A DNA stretch of 64,000 nucleotides from Diphasiastrum complanatum (lineage: Eukaryota; Streptophyta; Lycopodiopsida; Lycopodiales; Lycopodiaceae): assembly GCA_029204225.1 (NCBI GenBank), contig CM055096.1, positions 57,985,600 through 58,049,599 of the forward strand, read 5' to 3'. The translations under genes were made by a program, and so were the position numbers. Positions within the stretch are counted from its first letter, which is position 1, and every line of letters begins with the position of its first letter. The notes under the pieces are model-generated. The model saw only the letters and a list, made by a program, of their open reading frames with translations, did no database searches and was not told where the DNA came from. This document shows positions 9,935 to 23,344 of the stretch, piece by piece.

Positions 9935-11347
9935 TCAAAGAAAGCTTCTTAATGCTGTCAAGTCTGTAGTGTCCAAAGCGAGTTCGGAAGGCAGTCTTAT
10001 GCACATCCTCTTCGCGAACTCACCTGCTGATGAAAAATGAACATCCAAGTGCACAAGTTGAAAAGGATGATTAGTTGAAATAGTAGACCTTGGAAATGGC
10101 AATCTATGTGCTTTTGCCAAAGCACGTGCTTCACAAGCCTTACCATCACTTGCCAAAGATTTGGGGAAACCAATTGCTTTCTCCTCCTTGATCATCAATT
10201 GCATGGATTTGTAGTTGGGATGGGCTACCACATTGTCATCCATTTTGATCAAGCAAGCATCCACACCAAAATCAACATGAAGACCATCATCAAAAGCATT
10301 TGCCTAGATCTATTGGCACACTACCAATCCCCTCAATTTTGCAATCATTGTCATTTCAGTGTAAATGAACTTTCTAGTGCCTTCATAAGATGCAAGATGA
10401 GTGAAAGATACCACTATATATCCACCAAGGATTTTCACCTTTAAAGCTAGAAGAAGAGTAAATTGACATTATAAGAGCTCCTTTTCACTCTCCTCTCCCC
10501 ATTAGAAAGATTAGCTTGCATACCAAGAGCCTCCGAAGCAAAATGCCCCTTCTTACCACAATAGAAGCACTTCATCTTGGATTTGTCCTTCTTGCCACTT
10601 GTTGATGATTGTGATGCATCATCACCATTCATCTTCTTAGAATGTGCCTTCCCTTTGCCTTTGCCTTGGGTGATGAGTGGCTTCTCTTCCCCTTCCTTTG
10701 CCATGATTTGCCCCATCCTAGCAAGCTTGTGCTCTTGTCTACTTTCCTTGACCACCAAGACGCCTTGTAGATTCCATGGATGGAAGCTCCCCTTAAATAG
10801 CATAAGATTGCACAAGGTTAGAGAAATTCCTCATTAAGACCTTCAAAACACTTGGGTAAACTCTTGTGATTTGATAGCATCACTGATACATGCAAGCTCC
10901 CTATTGTAATCCTTCACCCTCAGCACATAGTTTTAGGCACTCTCTCCTTTGTTTTGAAAATTTGGAGAATTTGGTTTTTCAAAATGAGAAGCCTAGATGT
11001 ATTGCTTGCAAGGTATCTCAAGCCTCCTTGGCTGAGATGCAAGCTCCAATCTCTCTTAGGAGTTCATTTGAAATATTCATCTTGATGCAATGTAAGGCCA
11101 TCTTTGACCTCGTCTTAAACCTCACAAGTTCTTGTAGATTTTGAGGCTGCTCCTCAATTCTACTCACTATATCAATGAGATCTTGCAACACCATGATGGA
11201 TTCCATCCTCACTTTCCATGTGAAATAGTTGGATGGAGTCACTTCACTTGCCTCCAATAGAAAAGCTCCTATTGATGCCATGATGAGGAAATCATGAACA
11301 AAAATTTCCCACGTGTGAAATGACTCTAAGAAATGATTTTGTGGCAT
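9935..11347 (-). pseudogene. Ty1/copia gag and pre-integrase remnant
   Basis: Reading leftwards from the gag start near 11281 (MASIGAFLLEASE): a gag domain (WKVRMESIMVLQDLIDIV, SRIEEQPQ, MALHCIKMNISNELLREIG), a tail with a CCHC-type knuckle (CFYCGKKGHFASEA near 10575-10530; the last Cys is lost), and then, with protease missing, a GAG-pre-integrase region (NYKSMQLM, ACEARALAKAHRLPFP). The family is the same as at 50021-55916, 59793-60544 and 63676 onwards, all sharing a 'GA/SYLLE.SE' start. Frames change several times. It ends near 9935 without integrase core or RT. Confidence 0.8.
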
Positions 11348-12227
11348 CCAAGAAACTAGATTTGAACAAGATTCAAAACTCTAGAAAGATCTACCAAGAT
11401 CTAGATCACAAACTCTAGAACCACTCTTCACCAAAATCTAGTCAATGTGAAAAATGGATCTTACCAAGATCACCCAAACTTGACATCAACAACTTGCTCT
11501 AAAACACATGAAAATTAGATCCAATCACACCTATTGAACTCGTTCAAGCTCAAATACTCTAATCCTAAGAGTTGGATTGCATTTGAAGTGATTCGACAAC
11601 AAAGTATGTCTTGAATTTTCACCAAAGTTGACTAACTTTGAGAGAATCTCACAATCTTGGTCAAAACTCATAAGATCTAAGTGAATGGATGCTACTGATC
11701 TAAAATCCACTAGTTAAACACCTCTACCTATTCTCAAAGATCAATTCTAAACTCTCAAAAGGTACTACGAAATTCCTTGGAGTCTTGTGCATCACAATCT
11801 ACACTTCAAGATCTTTCTAGCAAATGCGCACTTGGACTCTATGGATCAAAAACAAGATTTCTTCATGAATTCAAAGTGGATGGATTCACCAATTGAGATC
11901 CTAGAAAACCTCAAGATCTTGATTTTTTAACTCAAAAGTTAGATTGAAATGACTTACTATCAAGATGAGGATGTTGGATTGAGGTGCACCACTTGCATTT
12001 TTGCATCGCTACAAACTAGGACATGTTTCAACCCCTCATAGAACTTGAGGTAGAGATCATCAATTCTATGCAAAATCAACTTAAGGATATGTACAAATGA
12101 GTGGTGGATGAAGGTCCAACCTCATGATGACATCTAGCATGGAAATTAACTAGCAAGCTTTTATCTACTTTCACACTCCCGACTTGTCAAGAGACTAAAG
12201 ATTCCCATGGTACCCTCAGCCCATCGG
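11348..12227. other. Probable leader or LTR debris of the copia copy to its left
   Basis: Non-coding AT-rich sequence to the right of the gag start at 11281, where a minus-strand element would have its leader and LTR. I found no clear primer-binding site or LTR border. Confidence 0.35.
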
Positions 12228-12357
12228 TATATAGTCAAAATGCCTGATGGGAAGGCTACTAAGATTTGGGATCGTCAAGTTGTACAAATGCCAATTACTA
12301 GATAATGGTACAAGGACAAGTTAGACTTTGAAATCTACTCAATGGTTGGGTTAAATT
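12228..12357 (+). pseudogene. Ty3/gypsy protease fragment
   Basis: The + frame reads YIVKMPDGKATKIWDRQVVQ, a stop, then WYKDKLDFEIYSMVGLN. This parallels the element at 2543-4880 (YTVKLTTGAESQVWDR, then [16 protein letters not shown]), so it is a second, short copy of that family. It lies directly before a copia gag fragment. Confidence 0.7.
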
Positions 12358-12369
12358 AAAAGCCTACAA

Positions 12370-14420
12370 CAAAAAGGCGAAAATGGCTCTCACCATTATT
12401 AAGTTATCAGTGAAGGATCATGTGATTGCACATTTAAGTGACACTACCACCCCAAGACATGCATTGGATGCGCTAAGAAGACAATACAAGACTTCGAATC
12501 CATCACGCATTTTGTTTCTGAGAACCAAAATGAGTAATATCAAGATGGAGGCCAATGAAAATATGATGAGCTAATTCACTTGCATAAAGACGCTGCGGGA
12601 TGAATCCCATTCCATTGGAGTAGTAAGGGACATGGAACTTGTTCAAACTTGCCTAAACGGATTGAGAGAAGAATTTTAAACTCAAACTTTCGTCAATGGC
12701 ATTGTAACAAGGGAAAAGATTACTTGCATGGGATTATGCTACAAGAAGAGTAACGACGGGAAGTTTATAAGAGTCAGATCAAGGGCAATGAAGACAAAGC
12801 CTTGATGGTGAATTGCAAAGGCAAGTAGGAGAAGAAGAACAAGTGGAACAAGAACGCTTTTGGTTATCAAGCGGAATCTTCATGCAAGAAGAAAAAGAAA
12901 GGTAAATGCTTTTATTGCTCCAAACTTGGACATTGGGCTAACGAGTGCTGGAAAAGGATGGCCGACATCAAACAAGGCAAGCTGAAAGACTTGGGCAATC
13001 TTCTAGAGGATGGAGATGGTGAGAATTCAAACACATTTATCTCTGTATTGTCGTCCCAATGCAATGATAAATCTTGTTGGTATATAAGTTCAGGGGCTAG
13101 ACACATGACTGGCAACCGAGATTGGTTCCATCAATTAGCCATGATCAAAGGAGGCGATAAGGTTGCACAGGCTAACGAAGAAGAGTGTCAAATCAAAGGC
13201 ATTGGAGTCATTCCCATCAAGCTAGCCGTAAGAGGCGGATGATTCAAAATGTGCTTTATGTGCCCAATCTGAAGAAGAATCTACTATCAGTTGGAGTTAT
13301 GACTGATCAACACCTAAAAGTGGTATTTATCAAGGATAAGTGCTTGGTAAAAGATATGGATCATAAATTTTAAATGAACATGGATTCATGCTAAAGTTTA
13401 TGAAGCTACCAGATTTTTTTTGGGGAGAAGCGTGCAACGCTGCAAATTTCCTTCAGAATCGAAGTCCTACAGTTGCAATTCCCAAGGTAACACCATATGA
13501 AGCCTTCATAGGTGTCAAACCCAAGATACTTGGGTTGAAAGTGTTGGGATGCAAAGCCTTTGTCCATGTACTTGATGAAACAAGGAAGAAGTTGGATGAC
13601 AAATCCTTAAAAACTATCTTTGATGGGTATGATGGTAGGGTTAAGGGCTATAGGTGTTATGATTCAAAGTCCAGGAAGACCATCATATCACCGATGTCAT
13701 TTTTGATGAATTGGCTAGTGAAAATGAAAAAGCTGCAAAACAGGATGATCCATCTAATTGAGAGGTTATGATGGATGATGTGCCCAAAGCTTGATGAATA
13801 TCCATACTTGAATAAGCAATCTGTAGGTGAGAAGAGGAAAGAGATGAATGTTCCTTGGGACACGTACTCACCAAGGAGCATATCACCTCAACATAAGTAC
13901 CAAAATGGTATGAGAAGCTGGTGCAAGAGGGTGCCAAAGAAGTGCCATCAACGAGCCAAGCAGGAGAGATCATAAGATCCATGAGGGAGCAAAGACCTCT
14001 AGAAAGATTCCGGGTAAACTACATGTGGTTGTTTTTCATGGTCCAGCAAGAAGCGGAATATAGTAGCTCTCTATCTACTATAGAAGCTGAGTATAAAGCT
14101 TTGGGGAGTGTTATACAAGAAGCTGTTTGGTTGCGACAATTGCTTGCAAAGATTGGACTTCAACAGGACTTTGGGAGTATCATCTTTTGTGATAGCCAGA
14201 ATGCCATATAGCTTGTGAAAAATCCGGTTTATCATGCTAGGACTAAGCACATAGAGATTATCACTTTGTACGTGAACGCGTGCTTAATAATGAGGTTAAA
14301 GTAGCACACTGTAGTATTGTGGATCAGATAGCTGATGTTCTTACAAAACCATTATGGACAAGTTTGAGATGTTTAGAAATAAGCTTTTTGTTTGTAAAAT
14401 TGAGAGTAAACTTGAGCTTT
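12370..14420 (+). pseudogene. Ty1/copia element remnant, RT deleted
   Basis: Pieces in order: gag (12383 onwards, VKDHVIAHLSDTTTPRHALD), a CCHC knuckle (CFYCSKLGHWANEC near 12909), protease (CWYISSGARHMTG near 13076; the usual D of DSGA is S), a pre-integrase start (VLYVPNLKKNLLSVG), integrase C-terminal part (13388 onwards, PDFFWGEACNAANFLQNRSP, LGCKAFVHV) and RNase H (14050 onwards, STIEAEYKALGSVIQEAVWL, IIFCDSQNAI, ARTKHIEI). The integrase core and all RT motifs are missing. Loss of the catalytic Asp, stops and frame changes make it non-functional. A purine-rich tract precedes the 3' LTR at 14429. Confidence 0.85.
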
Positions 14421-14428
14421 AGGGAGAG

Positions 14429-14753
14429 TGTTGGAATTGAAAGCTCAAGTTTACTACGACGGTAATAATCTGTTAGTGCAGTACTTTCCTTTTCTGGTAG
14501 TGTACACCTTGTCATGAATTCAGTATGTCATGTACGTGCCACGTAGTGGCACAGGTGTCGGGACTTGGTCCCCGTCGGCGGCAGGCTTGCCATGCAGGAC
14601 GGCCCCAAGAAGCTCTTTGTATATAGTAGTTACAGTAAGAGAAAAATGACACTTTTCGTTTGTCTTGAATAGTCTGTCTTTCTGATCAACTTGTGGGTGC
14701 TTGATAGCTTATGCGGATTGGTAGCATAACTGCACTTCTGCTAGATCCTGTCA
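14429..14753 (+). repeat. 3' LTR of the copia remnant
   Basis: Starts TGTTGGAATTG straight after AGGGAGAG (polypurine tract) and plausibly ends CCTGTCA near 14753. A TATA-like GTATATAG lies near 14619. The 5' LTR was not found, so the right border is an estimate. Confidence 0.65.
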
Positions 14754-15086
14754 ATGACACCCTAATTGGCACTTCTGAACCGTGATGCACTCTCCTTTTG
14801 ATCAATTAAGGCTATATGTAAGGAGGATCCCAACAACAAAAGAATGGGGAAGGATTTTAAAGTTCTGGAAACATTTGACACTATAATTCAGAGCCAAATT
14901 TGTATTAGAGTCAAATTGTTTCAAAAGCCAAAGAATCAAGATTTGTTGGAGCTATGACCTGCACTAGTATCTTCAAGCACTTTTTCACAGCTTATGTCCT
15001 TTTTTGTATCAAATTATAGATGTTGACATGTATAATCTGTGCAGAGTGTAAAAGGTATGTGTCATTGACAACTAAAACTTCTGCAG

Positions 15087-18000
15087 GTTGCAGCACTTGG
15101 ATTGGAACCTTATAAGCACCTTGGAAAGGATCTTTCCACTTTACGACCACTTTTGACTTTGCTCAGCAAGTATGTACATCACATTAAACATTACTTCTTT
15201 GTTTTGCAGTGGTTCTAAATAGTTCAAAAATTTTGTTTTAAAGGTTTTGATTATAATTGTAAAGATCAGGTAACTTTTACAATTGCAAGGTGTTTACATT
15301 TCTTTTGTCAGCCTCACCACCTCTAGAAAATGCTACACCTGTTCCAATTTTTATGCTAAAACTTTTTGAACCATGGGTGGATCTATGATAGTTTATTGGT
15401 TCCGCTTTCTGATTCTTTTTTTAGATTGAAGTTCTACCGTGTTCAGAAGCTGGAGTATCATAGGACACGAGTGTGCATGTGCTTACTTTTTGTGTATGCT
15501 TGTGTGTGTGCGCATGCATGTATTTATGCATGTGTAAATCTAATAACATTTGAGAACACTAAGTTGACTCCCCCTTTACATCTAGTTATGCGCACGATTC
15601 TGTTGTTCACACTTCTATAGCATATAACGGATTTGCTCCAGATATCATTTTGTTGTTCCATAAACATTGTCTACAATACGTGGAAAAGTCTCCTATATCA
15701 CTTACAGAACATTATTTTCTATCTAATTTTTTTAACTTTGAAAACTCTCAAGGAAAGAAGATCTTTCTTTACCTACTTCGTACATAGTCAATGATTCGTG
15801 ATCCCTAAAACTATCAGAAGACATCTGTGAATGGTTGATTGTGAGGCTTACACAAGTTTGGTGCTTCCATATCTGTTTCGCTTATACCTCAGTGCCCACT
15901 TACAACAAAGCCCCAGGCTGCTGACTGGAGAAATCTAAACGTTTATTCTGAACCCAGTTGCAACTTAGTCTCAAAGGACATTTTATCCCATCACTGAATA
16001 CGCCCAGCGGGTCTTACCATTTGCATCAAAAAGTTTCAAAGACAACGCATAACCTCATTCCAGTGACCTGGCAGATTTTAGATTAGAATAGGGAGATTAT
16101 CGTGTTGTCAATAGAAATGGGCCTTGCTAAAATCATCTGCCTCAATCTCTTAGTTTAAAGGGCAAAAACATTTGGAATTCAGAAAAATTACACACAGAAT
16201 CCAGTAACATCCATGAGATTCATCATTCAACTTACTTTTATATTGAGAATTTTCATGTAAAAAAGGGATACCCTGAGTGGTTACCACATTCTTCTGCCAC
16301 CAACATAACTTCATGGACGAGCTGCTAATTGAGTTGTTTAACATATCCATTGTGTGTGCTTACGCATGCGTGCACGCATGCACACAGGTGTATATGTGCT
16401 GGGTGCACATCGTGTGCACATGTTTGTATCCAATATGGCATATACTATCTGTACACATATAGACACATGCAAAAATATAAAACATAAAAAAAAAGGTGAA
16501 ATAGGAATATAGCACATGGAACATAGTGAAAGTTTGGGGACGTGATGGAGCTTATCTTTCACATGTTTTCCAAAAGCACAGAGAAGTTTGAGTGAATCAT
16601 AAAGTTATTATTTCCAAGAGCTTGAAGGCTGTTGATTGTGCCCATATCTTTCTTTTGAAGATTTCTTTGAGCAAGAACAGTGACAAAGTAGGGGTTGCTG
16701 GAGGAGGGAGGTTATACCAATTGGATAGAGAGTTAAAATGACTAACAGCATTAAAATCCCATTTTTTGATCTTTTATTGCAACTCGCTCCTCATTAGATG
16801 GATATTCTTTCCATGGTATTTTTCCATCTTCATATGAATTGCTAGTTATAGTGATTAAGCATATACCATGATGTCAGAATATAGCGATGAGAAAGTAACT
16901 AACATATAGCTGTGGCAGCAACTCTCTTAATACATGGACTTATGTCTTTCATTTGGTGGCAGCATGTATGGATGTAATGTATGTGGTGAAGGTGGTGAAT
17001 ACGAAAGCCTCACACTTGATTGTCCGCTATTTAAGGTGACTTGACTATCTCTCTATCCTAAAGCATTGATGCTAATGTTCTACTCTATCATGTTGCAAAG
17101 CTTTAGAGCTTGGAGTTTATTCTTTTTTTCAGTTGTTGATCGACTATTTCTTTAGTTTCAGTTGAGTAGGTAATATTGCCTGTAGTTTTTGCTTTCTTAA
17201 TCTGCTCTTACAGCTGAGTTGGTTTCTCAGAATGCTAGAATTATTCTGGATGGATTCAATATCGTACTTCATTCTCCAGATTCTATCGCCTCAGTTGGAG
17301 TTCTCCATATATCAAACTTCCATCTAGAGCGGAAGTCAGAATGCTTAACCAGTCAAAGTACTTATCCAGACACAGCATCAGCAGATTGTAGTTTAGTAAC
17401 CTGGGTAACAGAAGATGCTGAAGGTAAACAGACTAGTTCACCGGTGGTCTCTCTAGCTTCCCTGTGTCCTCAGAAAGATGACATTGGATCTGAAAACGGT
17501 GATGGTCTCTTGGAGTTTTCAAATCATACCAGTCAATTGTGCCGAATAAGCATAGGCAAAGGAAGTGAACTTTTTACATGTGCGTGTTGGAGAGAATCTG
17601 CTAATAACCAATTTCTAGGTATACTAAAGATCTCTTGTAATCTTTCTATTTTGATGCATAGTTCCCAGAAATCGGAATGAGGTCGTTTGATACAGAATGG
17701 AACATACTCTTTCAAAAAAATTTATGTTGTTAAGAATTTGTAAAAATTTATTCAAGCTTTGAAGACATTCCGTACATACAGACCGGAACGTACAGGAAAG
17801 ATCAGCCCCAATATGGGTTTTATAAGATCCCACATTCCTACAGAACGTAATCTTTACATTAATTTTCTTTATTGAAAATTTGAGAAAAAATTATCTGCTT
17901 AGTAAATAGATTCCTTATGTACAAAATGAACCGTACCCAAAACAGATTTTCTGAAAAAAGGTTTCTATGTTTTGAATCTTGATGTTTGCGTAAACAATTA

Positions 18001-21000
18001 TTTCATCAAAGTAATCACTTCATTATACATAACATCAACAGGCTTCTTATTTTAAATAATAAGATCTGATGACAGATGTAAAGGATGAGTTGATGCTCAT
18101 CCTCCAAGCACTTAAGTGGGAGCTGCGGGAGAAGGGGTTGGGCTGGGCTGACGTTCTCTTTGTCCATCTATACCTGGCAGACATGAAAAAATTTGCGGAT
18201 GCAAATGATGTCTATCTGAAATTTATTACAGACAAAGAGTGCATCAAAGGAGTTCCTTCAAGATGCACAGTTGAGGTACCACTAGTTGAGGGCGGTCTTG
18301 GAAGTGTTATGGTTGAGTTATTGGTGGCACATGACAAGAGCAAAAAGGTTTTACACGTTCAAAGCATTTCTTGTTGGGCTCCCAGCTGTATTGGACCATA
18401 CAGCCAGGTATGATCTTTAAAATGTCAAACTAATCTATGTTATCAAATTATCTTTATATGCATATTTGACTATTTTCACATTTATTAAACTATGAGTCCC
18501 TAGGGGCCTACAATTTATTGAAATCTTGTAATTGATTTGTATATTCTTCATGAGCAATCACTAAAGTCTAAACCCTACCCCTGGAAAAAACTATTCAAAA
18601 GGGCCTCATGCACACCAACCACATGAATGCTCATGGTGACCACTTATGCATAAACAAGCTTGGGAACATGCAATCACTCTCTCCCTAGCAACCCTACAGC
18701 CAATCCTAGCAACAGGAATCACTGAAAATAATGCACTTAAGCCTCCAACAAAGCAAAGAGAAAAAGGGTGAAAAAAAGCTTCAAGCATTTGCTTTGCTTG
18801 CAAATTTCCACAGTCAATCTTGCCCTCTTCTATGTGCTACAATCACCTTCCACGCATCATGGCCTTCACATAGAGTGCTCACACAAGCTATTTGGCCTCC
18901 TATTCCTCTCTCCACAAGCTCCTCATCTCTCCTTTTAGTGCGTTGGAAATGGGGCCTTAACGGGTCTTATAAAAAAAAATTCAGATTTTTTTAGGAACAG
19001 CGTTCCGGGGTTCTGGAACACAATGTTCCGGAACGCCCGGGGGGGGGGGGGTGGTGGTGGTTCCGTAACGGCGTTCCGATGCCACTTAGAATGTACCTAA
19101 GGAATGATTTTGTTCCAAGGAACCACAATTGCCCGTTCCGGAATAAAACGCATTCCAGAACGTCGTTCCGGAAATCATTCCATTCTAGAACAAGCAAAAA
19201 AAAGCTCATTAAATCTTTTTCTAAATGTCTAAACTTGCACATAATCCTTTGTGTTCTGTACCACCATTCCATCATTCCATCGGAGTGGGGGACTGTTCTG
19301 GGGTACACTGCATGATAACAAGAATATCCGTTCTCATCGGTCCGTTGAGGCCCATCAATGGCCTTGCTGATACGGGGTACAGGTAGATCAAGGCAGCAAG
19401 GCAACTTCTTTTATAACATCGTGTATGGATCCTCCATCATAGCTGATCAATAGCGGAAGATTCCCCGTCGTAGCAGCACCCCGGATCAGTCCCCCACTCC
19501 TTGTAGGCGTGGCCATACCTGGTCAGGAAACCAGAAACAAATCAACAGTCTTTTCTGGTTTTTTTAGTATTAAATAATAAATTAAAAAACCGTATTGTAC
19601 CAATTCGTTCCGCCCTGAAAAGCTCGGGACGGGTTTCTATGCTAGGAACTACGGTCCTGTACTAAACAGTCTGAAAAAAACTGTAATTTTTTTAAAACCA
19701 AAAAAAGCAGGAAAATAAAAAATCTAGAAAACAAACTGTTCATACGTAGGTTTGTGCAAAGTGTATGGAATGGAACATTGTCTCACTCTTTAATTTGAAA
19801 TTGCCGTAGTTTTTAAATGTACATAATTATAAGGCAATTGGATTTAATCTACCTTGCTGCTGATGCAGGCTACCATGCACAGAGGAATTCTGCACATGGC
19901 AGGCCAGCTTGGGTTGCATCCTGCTACCATGTCATTAGTTTCAGGTGGTGCTGGTGCTCAAATGGATCAGGCCCTCATAAACTGTGAAGCTGTTGTCCAA
20001 GCCTTTAGTTTAGGGCCTCATTTTCCTGCTACAAGCTTTACAATATATTGCACGTCTTCAGCTGGTGATGAAGGATTAAAAGGCATAAGTAATGAATTAG
20101 AAAAATATCTTTCTGCAGCCAAGGAGAATGACAGCCCGGAATTTAAGTTAGGAAGTCAAGCTTTTATACCCACGCCTTTGGTCCATTTTGTGCTTGTCCC
20201 TGCTCTTCCAAAAGGGTATGACTTGCTTTCTTTCCCATTCTTCAGCTAGAAGACTGTAATGCTTTAGTTTATTGTTTAGATGCTTGTGTTGTAACATTGC
20301 TGATTATTCAATGAACTTGTGCTGGATCTGCCTTGACCCTTCACGGTTTCTTTGACTTGCTCTGTATAATTATGCATCAATTTCTGGCTTTTGTTCTTGA
20401 CATGGTTAAGCTGTAGGAATTGACCTTTTATAAATCGCTTAGCCTTAAACCTCATGACAAAAGGCCTTTTCAGTATCTCCCAATTTGGCCACCAGTGGTG
20501 CTCTACATTGAAGTATCATGGGTTAATTTCTCATGTGCCATCACGATCCTCACAGAGTTAACCAGGTATGCACTTCCGAGTCAGGAATTTTTGTCACACT
20601 TTGTAAAGTATGTAAAGTCATGAATATGAATTGTGTTTGATTTCAGGGCTCTTGTGGAAGTAGAACTGTCTTTTTATGTAGCCAAGACTGAAAGTATTTC
20701 ATCTGAAAGTGAAGACGACGACGAAACTTTTGAGGTGGATGGACATAGAATGCCATATGCAGAGAAAGCTTTTCAATATTTTGACTCTAGCGGTGCTCTC
20801 AAAAGGCTTTCAAAAAGCGCAAGAGTAAAAGACAATATTAATGGTCAAAGTATGTATATCTTGAATCAGCTATGCAAAATTCTGGCTTCAGTGGAAGTTT
20901 TGGATGAAAGCTGTAAACCTAGGTCTCATGACGTCATCTGTGAAAGAAAAACTCAGGATTTTGAACATGAAGAGGAACTATTTGGAGCTTTAGAAGATTG

Positions 21001-21854
21001 CTTGGAGTTTGCATTAACAGCACTTGATCAGGCTGACCTTCATTGGGGTGATGTGCTGGTGAGTGCTGCTCACAAGCTTTGTATTTTTTGTGTGATTCTA
21101 ATTAACGTTTCTCAGGCCAATTCTGAACTGGATGAATCAAGGTTTGGCCAGTTCAAAATGAACCCCTCTCAATTCCAAAAAAAAATTGGCGTACAGAGGG
21201 TTTTGCATTCAATGTTAAAAACTAGAAAATAGTAGATTTTTTTACATGTCATACATTTGACATCAGCAAAGATTTAGTGAGCATTGCATGGGATGAGGGT
21301 TTACGGTTTAGGGTTCAGGTATAAGGTTTATTGAAATTTTTTACAGTCCTCTTCCCCACGCTCTCCAACTTTTTGCAGCTTAATCATAATTCGGTGAAAC
21401 ACATTGCTCATTGAAGCACCTGCTTCTTGGTGCTTCTTTCTTGTAACTGGATTAAAGTCAGAGTTTTATCATGTTCAAAATCAAGCATATTAACTGCTCT
21501 CTTCCCCTCACTGTTTAGTTCGTGTATTTGCTTATTATCACCTTAACGATTAATAAATGGGTAAGGTGCCTTTGAGGTTGAATATGTGTTGTAACCCTGT
21601 TTGTACTTGATATACAGATCTACAGGGTGTTCTTTAATTCTGAAGAAATATCTCCACTACCTCTAAGAAAATCTTTGGAAACTTTTGCCAATTTACGGGA
21701 GACTGAGGTAGTTGATCAAGCTAGATGTGGACCTGCTTGTGAGTTCCCGAAGCCGCTGCTTATTCCAGTTTGTGGTACAGGACTTACATCAGAACTCCAA
21801 AGCCTGATCACAATAGATCTGTTGGCTCTTTCCAAAAACCATCGAGTGCCATAA
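15087..21854 (+). CDS. DPH6: Diphthine-ammonia ligase (DPH6) with two Rid-like domains
   Basis: Last step of diphthamide synthesis on elongation factor 2: ATP-dependent amidation of diphthine, in the cytosol. Exons: 15087-15169, 16963-17035, 17219-17618, 18064-18407, 19869-20215, 20647-21058, 21618-21854. All introns are GT-AG and the exons join in one frame of 631 codons ending TAA. Residues 1-52 carry VAALGLEPYKHLGKDL and NVCGEGGEYESLTLDCPLF, the C-terminal part of the ATP-binding domain. The middle matches a Rid/YjgF domain (VLFVHLYLADM, PSRCTVEVPLVEGGLG), then SCWAPSCIGPYSQ and a second one (ILHMAGQLGLHP). The C-terminus has IPVCGTGL. Exon 3 must start at 17219; the nearer AG at 17212 breaks the frame. 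N-terminal exons with the PP-loop are missing here, so intactness is unknown. Confidence 0.92.
18950..19780. repeat. GTTCC/GGAAC-rich repeat inside a DPH6 intron
   Basis: The intron after 18407 holds a cluster of GTTCC and GGAAC words, several as palindromes (for example GTTCCGGAAC near 19025), with a run of 13 G at 19039-19051 followed by TGGTGGTGG. Similar words recur near 19610-19780 and, more sparsely, at 17690-17960. This could be a non-autonomous DNA transposon with subterminal repeats. No terminal inverted repeat or target duplication was identified. Confidence 0.45.
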
Positions 21855-23340
21855 ACGTAATTGAAAATCGAGTGCTGTAAGTGGAATTCTGGTTCAATTC
21901 CTGATTTCTTAAATATTTTATTGCTTCAAGTCGATGCTTGATGCAGCCAGCAATTTAGCCACATGCAGAGACCCTTTCAACTGAGTAATTGTTTCAAAGA
22001 ACATATAAGCATTCTAGTTCTAGCTTCTATGCAGATTTTGCTACAATGCATATTGGGAAACCATAACTCTGCACGTTGGTCTCTGTTTTAATATATGGAA
22101 ACCATTTGATTAATCTTTATGCATGTGACCTGCACCTACTCTCAGCTGTTGATACAATCTGAGAATGCTGTAGCATATAGTCTGTGCAATGAATGGAGTC
22201 TAAGCTACGAGTTTTTGTGGATTGCATAAAAATATTGTTTGCACATACTTTTGAGTCATCCGTAGATTTGGCACCTGTGGCATGTGCGTGCACGCACACA
22301 CCACATGCTCACAGCTGCAATTCTTTTAGTGTGAATTGATTATTCTACTCATTTTGGATGCTGGTTCCGTTGTCTCTGGTGTTTCCTTTTGAAGATGAGT
22401 GTCCAGACCATATCTTGTATATCTGCATGTATATCTGCAGCGCCAATGAAGCAATGCATGCAGAAAGCCTAATATTATGGGAAGTTTTATATGATGGGTC
22501 AAACTAATGAAAGGTAGAAACCCTACCTCAAATAAAAGTGAACGACTGCAATTTGTCCCTACAGCCCAACCATAATGCAGTATCATGTTTTAACATTACT
22601 AATACGGTACAAATCCTCTCTAATTTCAACCTAAGTACCTTTCAGAAAATGGAAGACCTGTCTATACTGCTATGAACATCATACGTGTACAAACTGTGTT
22701 GTCATATTAGCATGATAGAAGGTTGAGCTAATCTGTTTACTAAATTCCAATGCTAATAGGCAAGCAAGGTTATTCTTCACATGCGGGTTGTGTTGGAAAC
22801 CTGCCCATCAGCCCTCAAGCAAAAAATCTATTGCCAAGCTGTATCAGTTTGGGTTGTAAATTTCATCTTGCCGCCAGATTACAATCATGAAGTGCAGCCT
22901 ATATACCTTGTTTACTATCAGCTATAACAATCATACAGCCAACAAATTAAGTTTAATGCAAAGGCTAGAAGCAATCCCTAGTTGATGACCTTTTTAAAAA
23001 ATAGCATGAGTAACACTTGAGAACCATGTAGAGAAATCAGAAAAAACTATTTCAATACTGTTTCCTGTACCATTTATGCTGTGGGTTTTTTGTGTATTTA
23101 AATGGTGCTCTAGACTAGGATTTATATTTTCCAAGTTTTGAAAGGTCCAGCTTGCACATTCTGGCTTAGTTTATGCATGAATGTTGCTTTATGCAATCAA
23201 AGGGAGACTGGAATGCAGCTTCTTTTTTTCGAATATTGCAAATGATCCGATAAGGACTCAATATTAGTACGGGTAACCAAGTACTATTTCCTAAGAGTCC
23301 TGATCTGAAGTATGTCCCTATCCACCCAAAAACGATTATC
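21855..23340. other. DPH6 3' region and intergenic sequence
   Basis: The stretch follows the DPH6 stop and should hold its 3' untranslated region. No coding domain, RNA gene or element border was recognised. Confidence 0.4.
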
Positions 23341-23344
23341 AAGA

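Noticed and set aside
15366-15620. Plus-strand frame rich in Cys and Ala near TGTGTG words
   Set aside because: It lies in a DPH6 intron and comes from a short TG/CA-rich stretch.
19079-19404. Minus- and plus-strand frames across the GTTCC cluster
   Set aside because: They follow the palindromic repeats and lie inside a spliced intron of DPH6.
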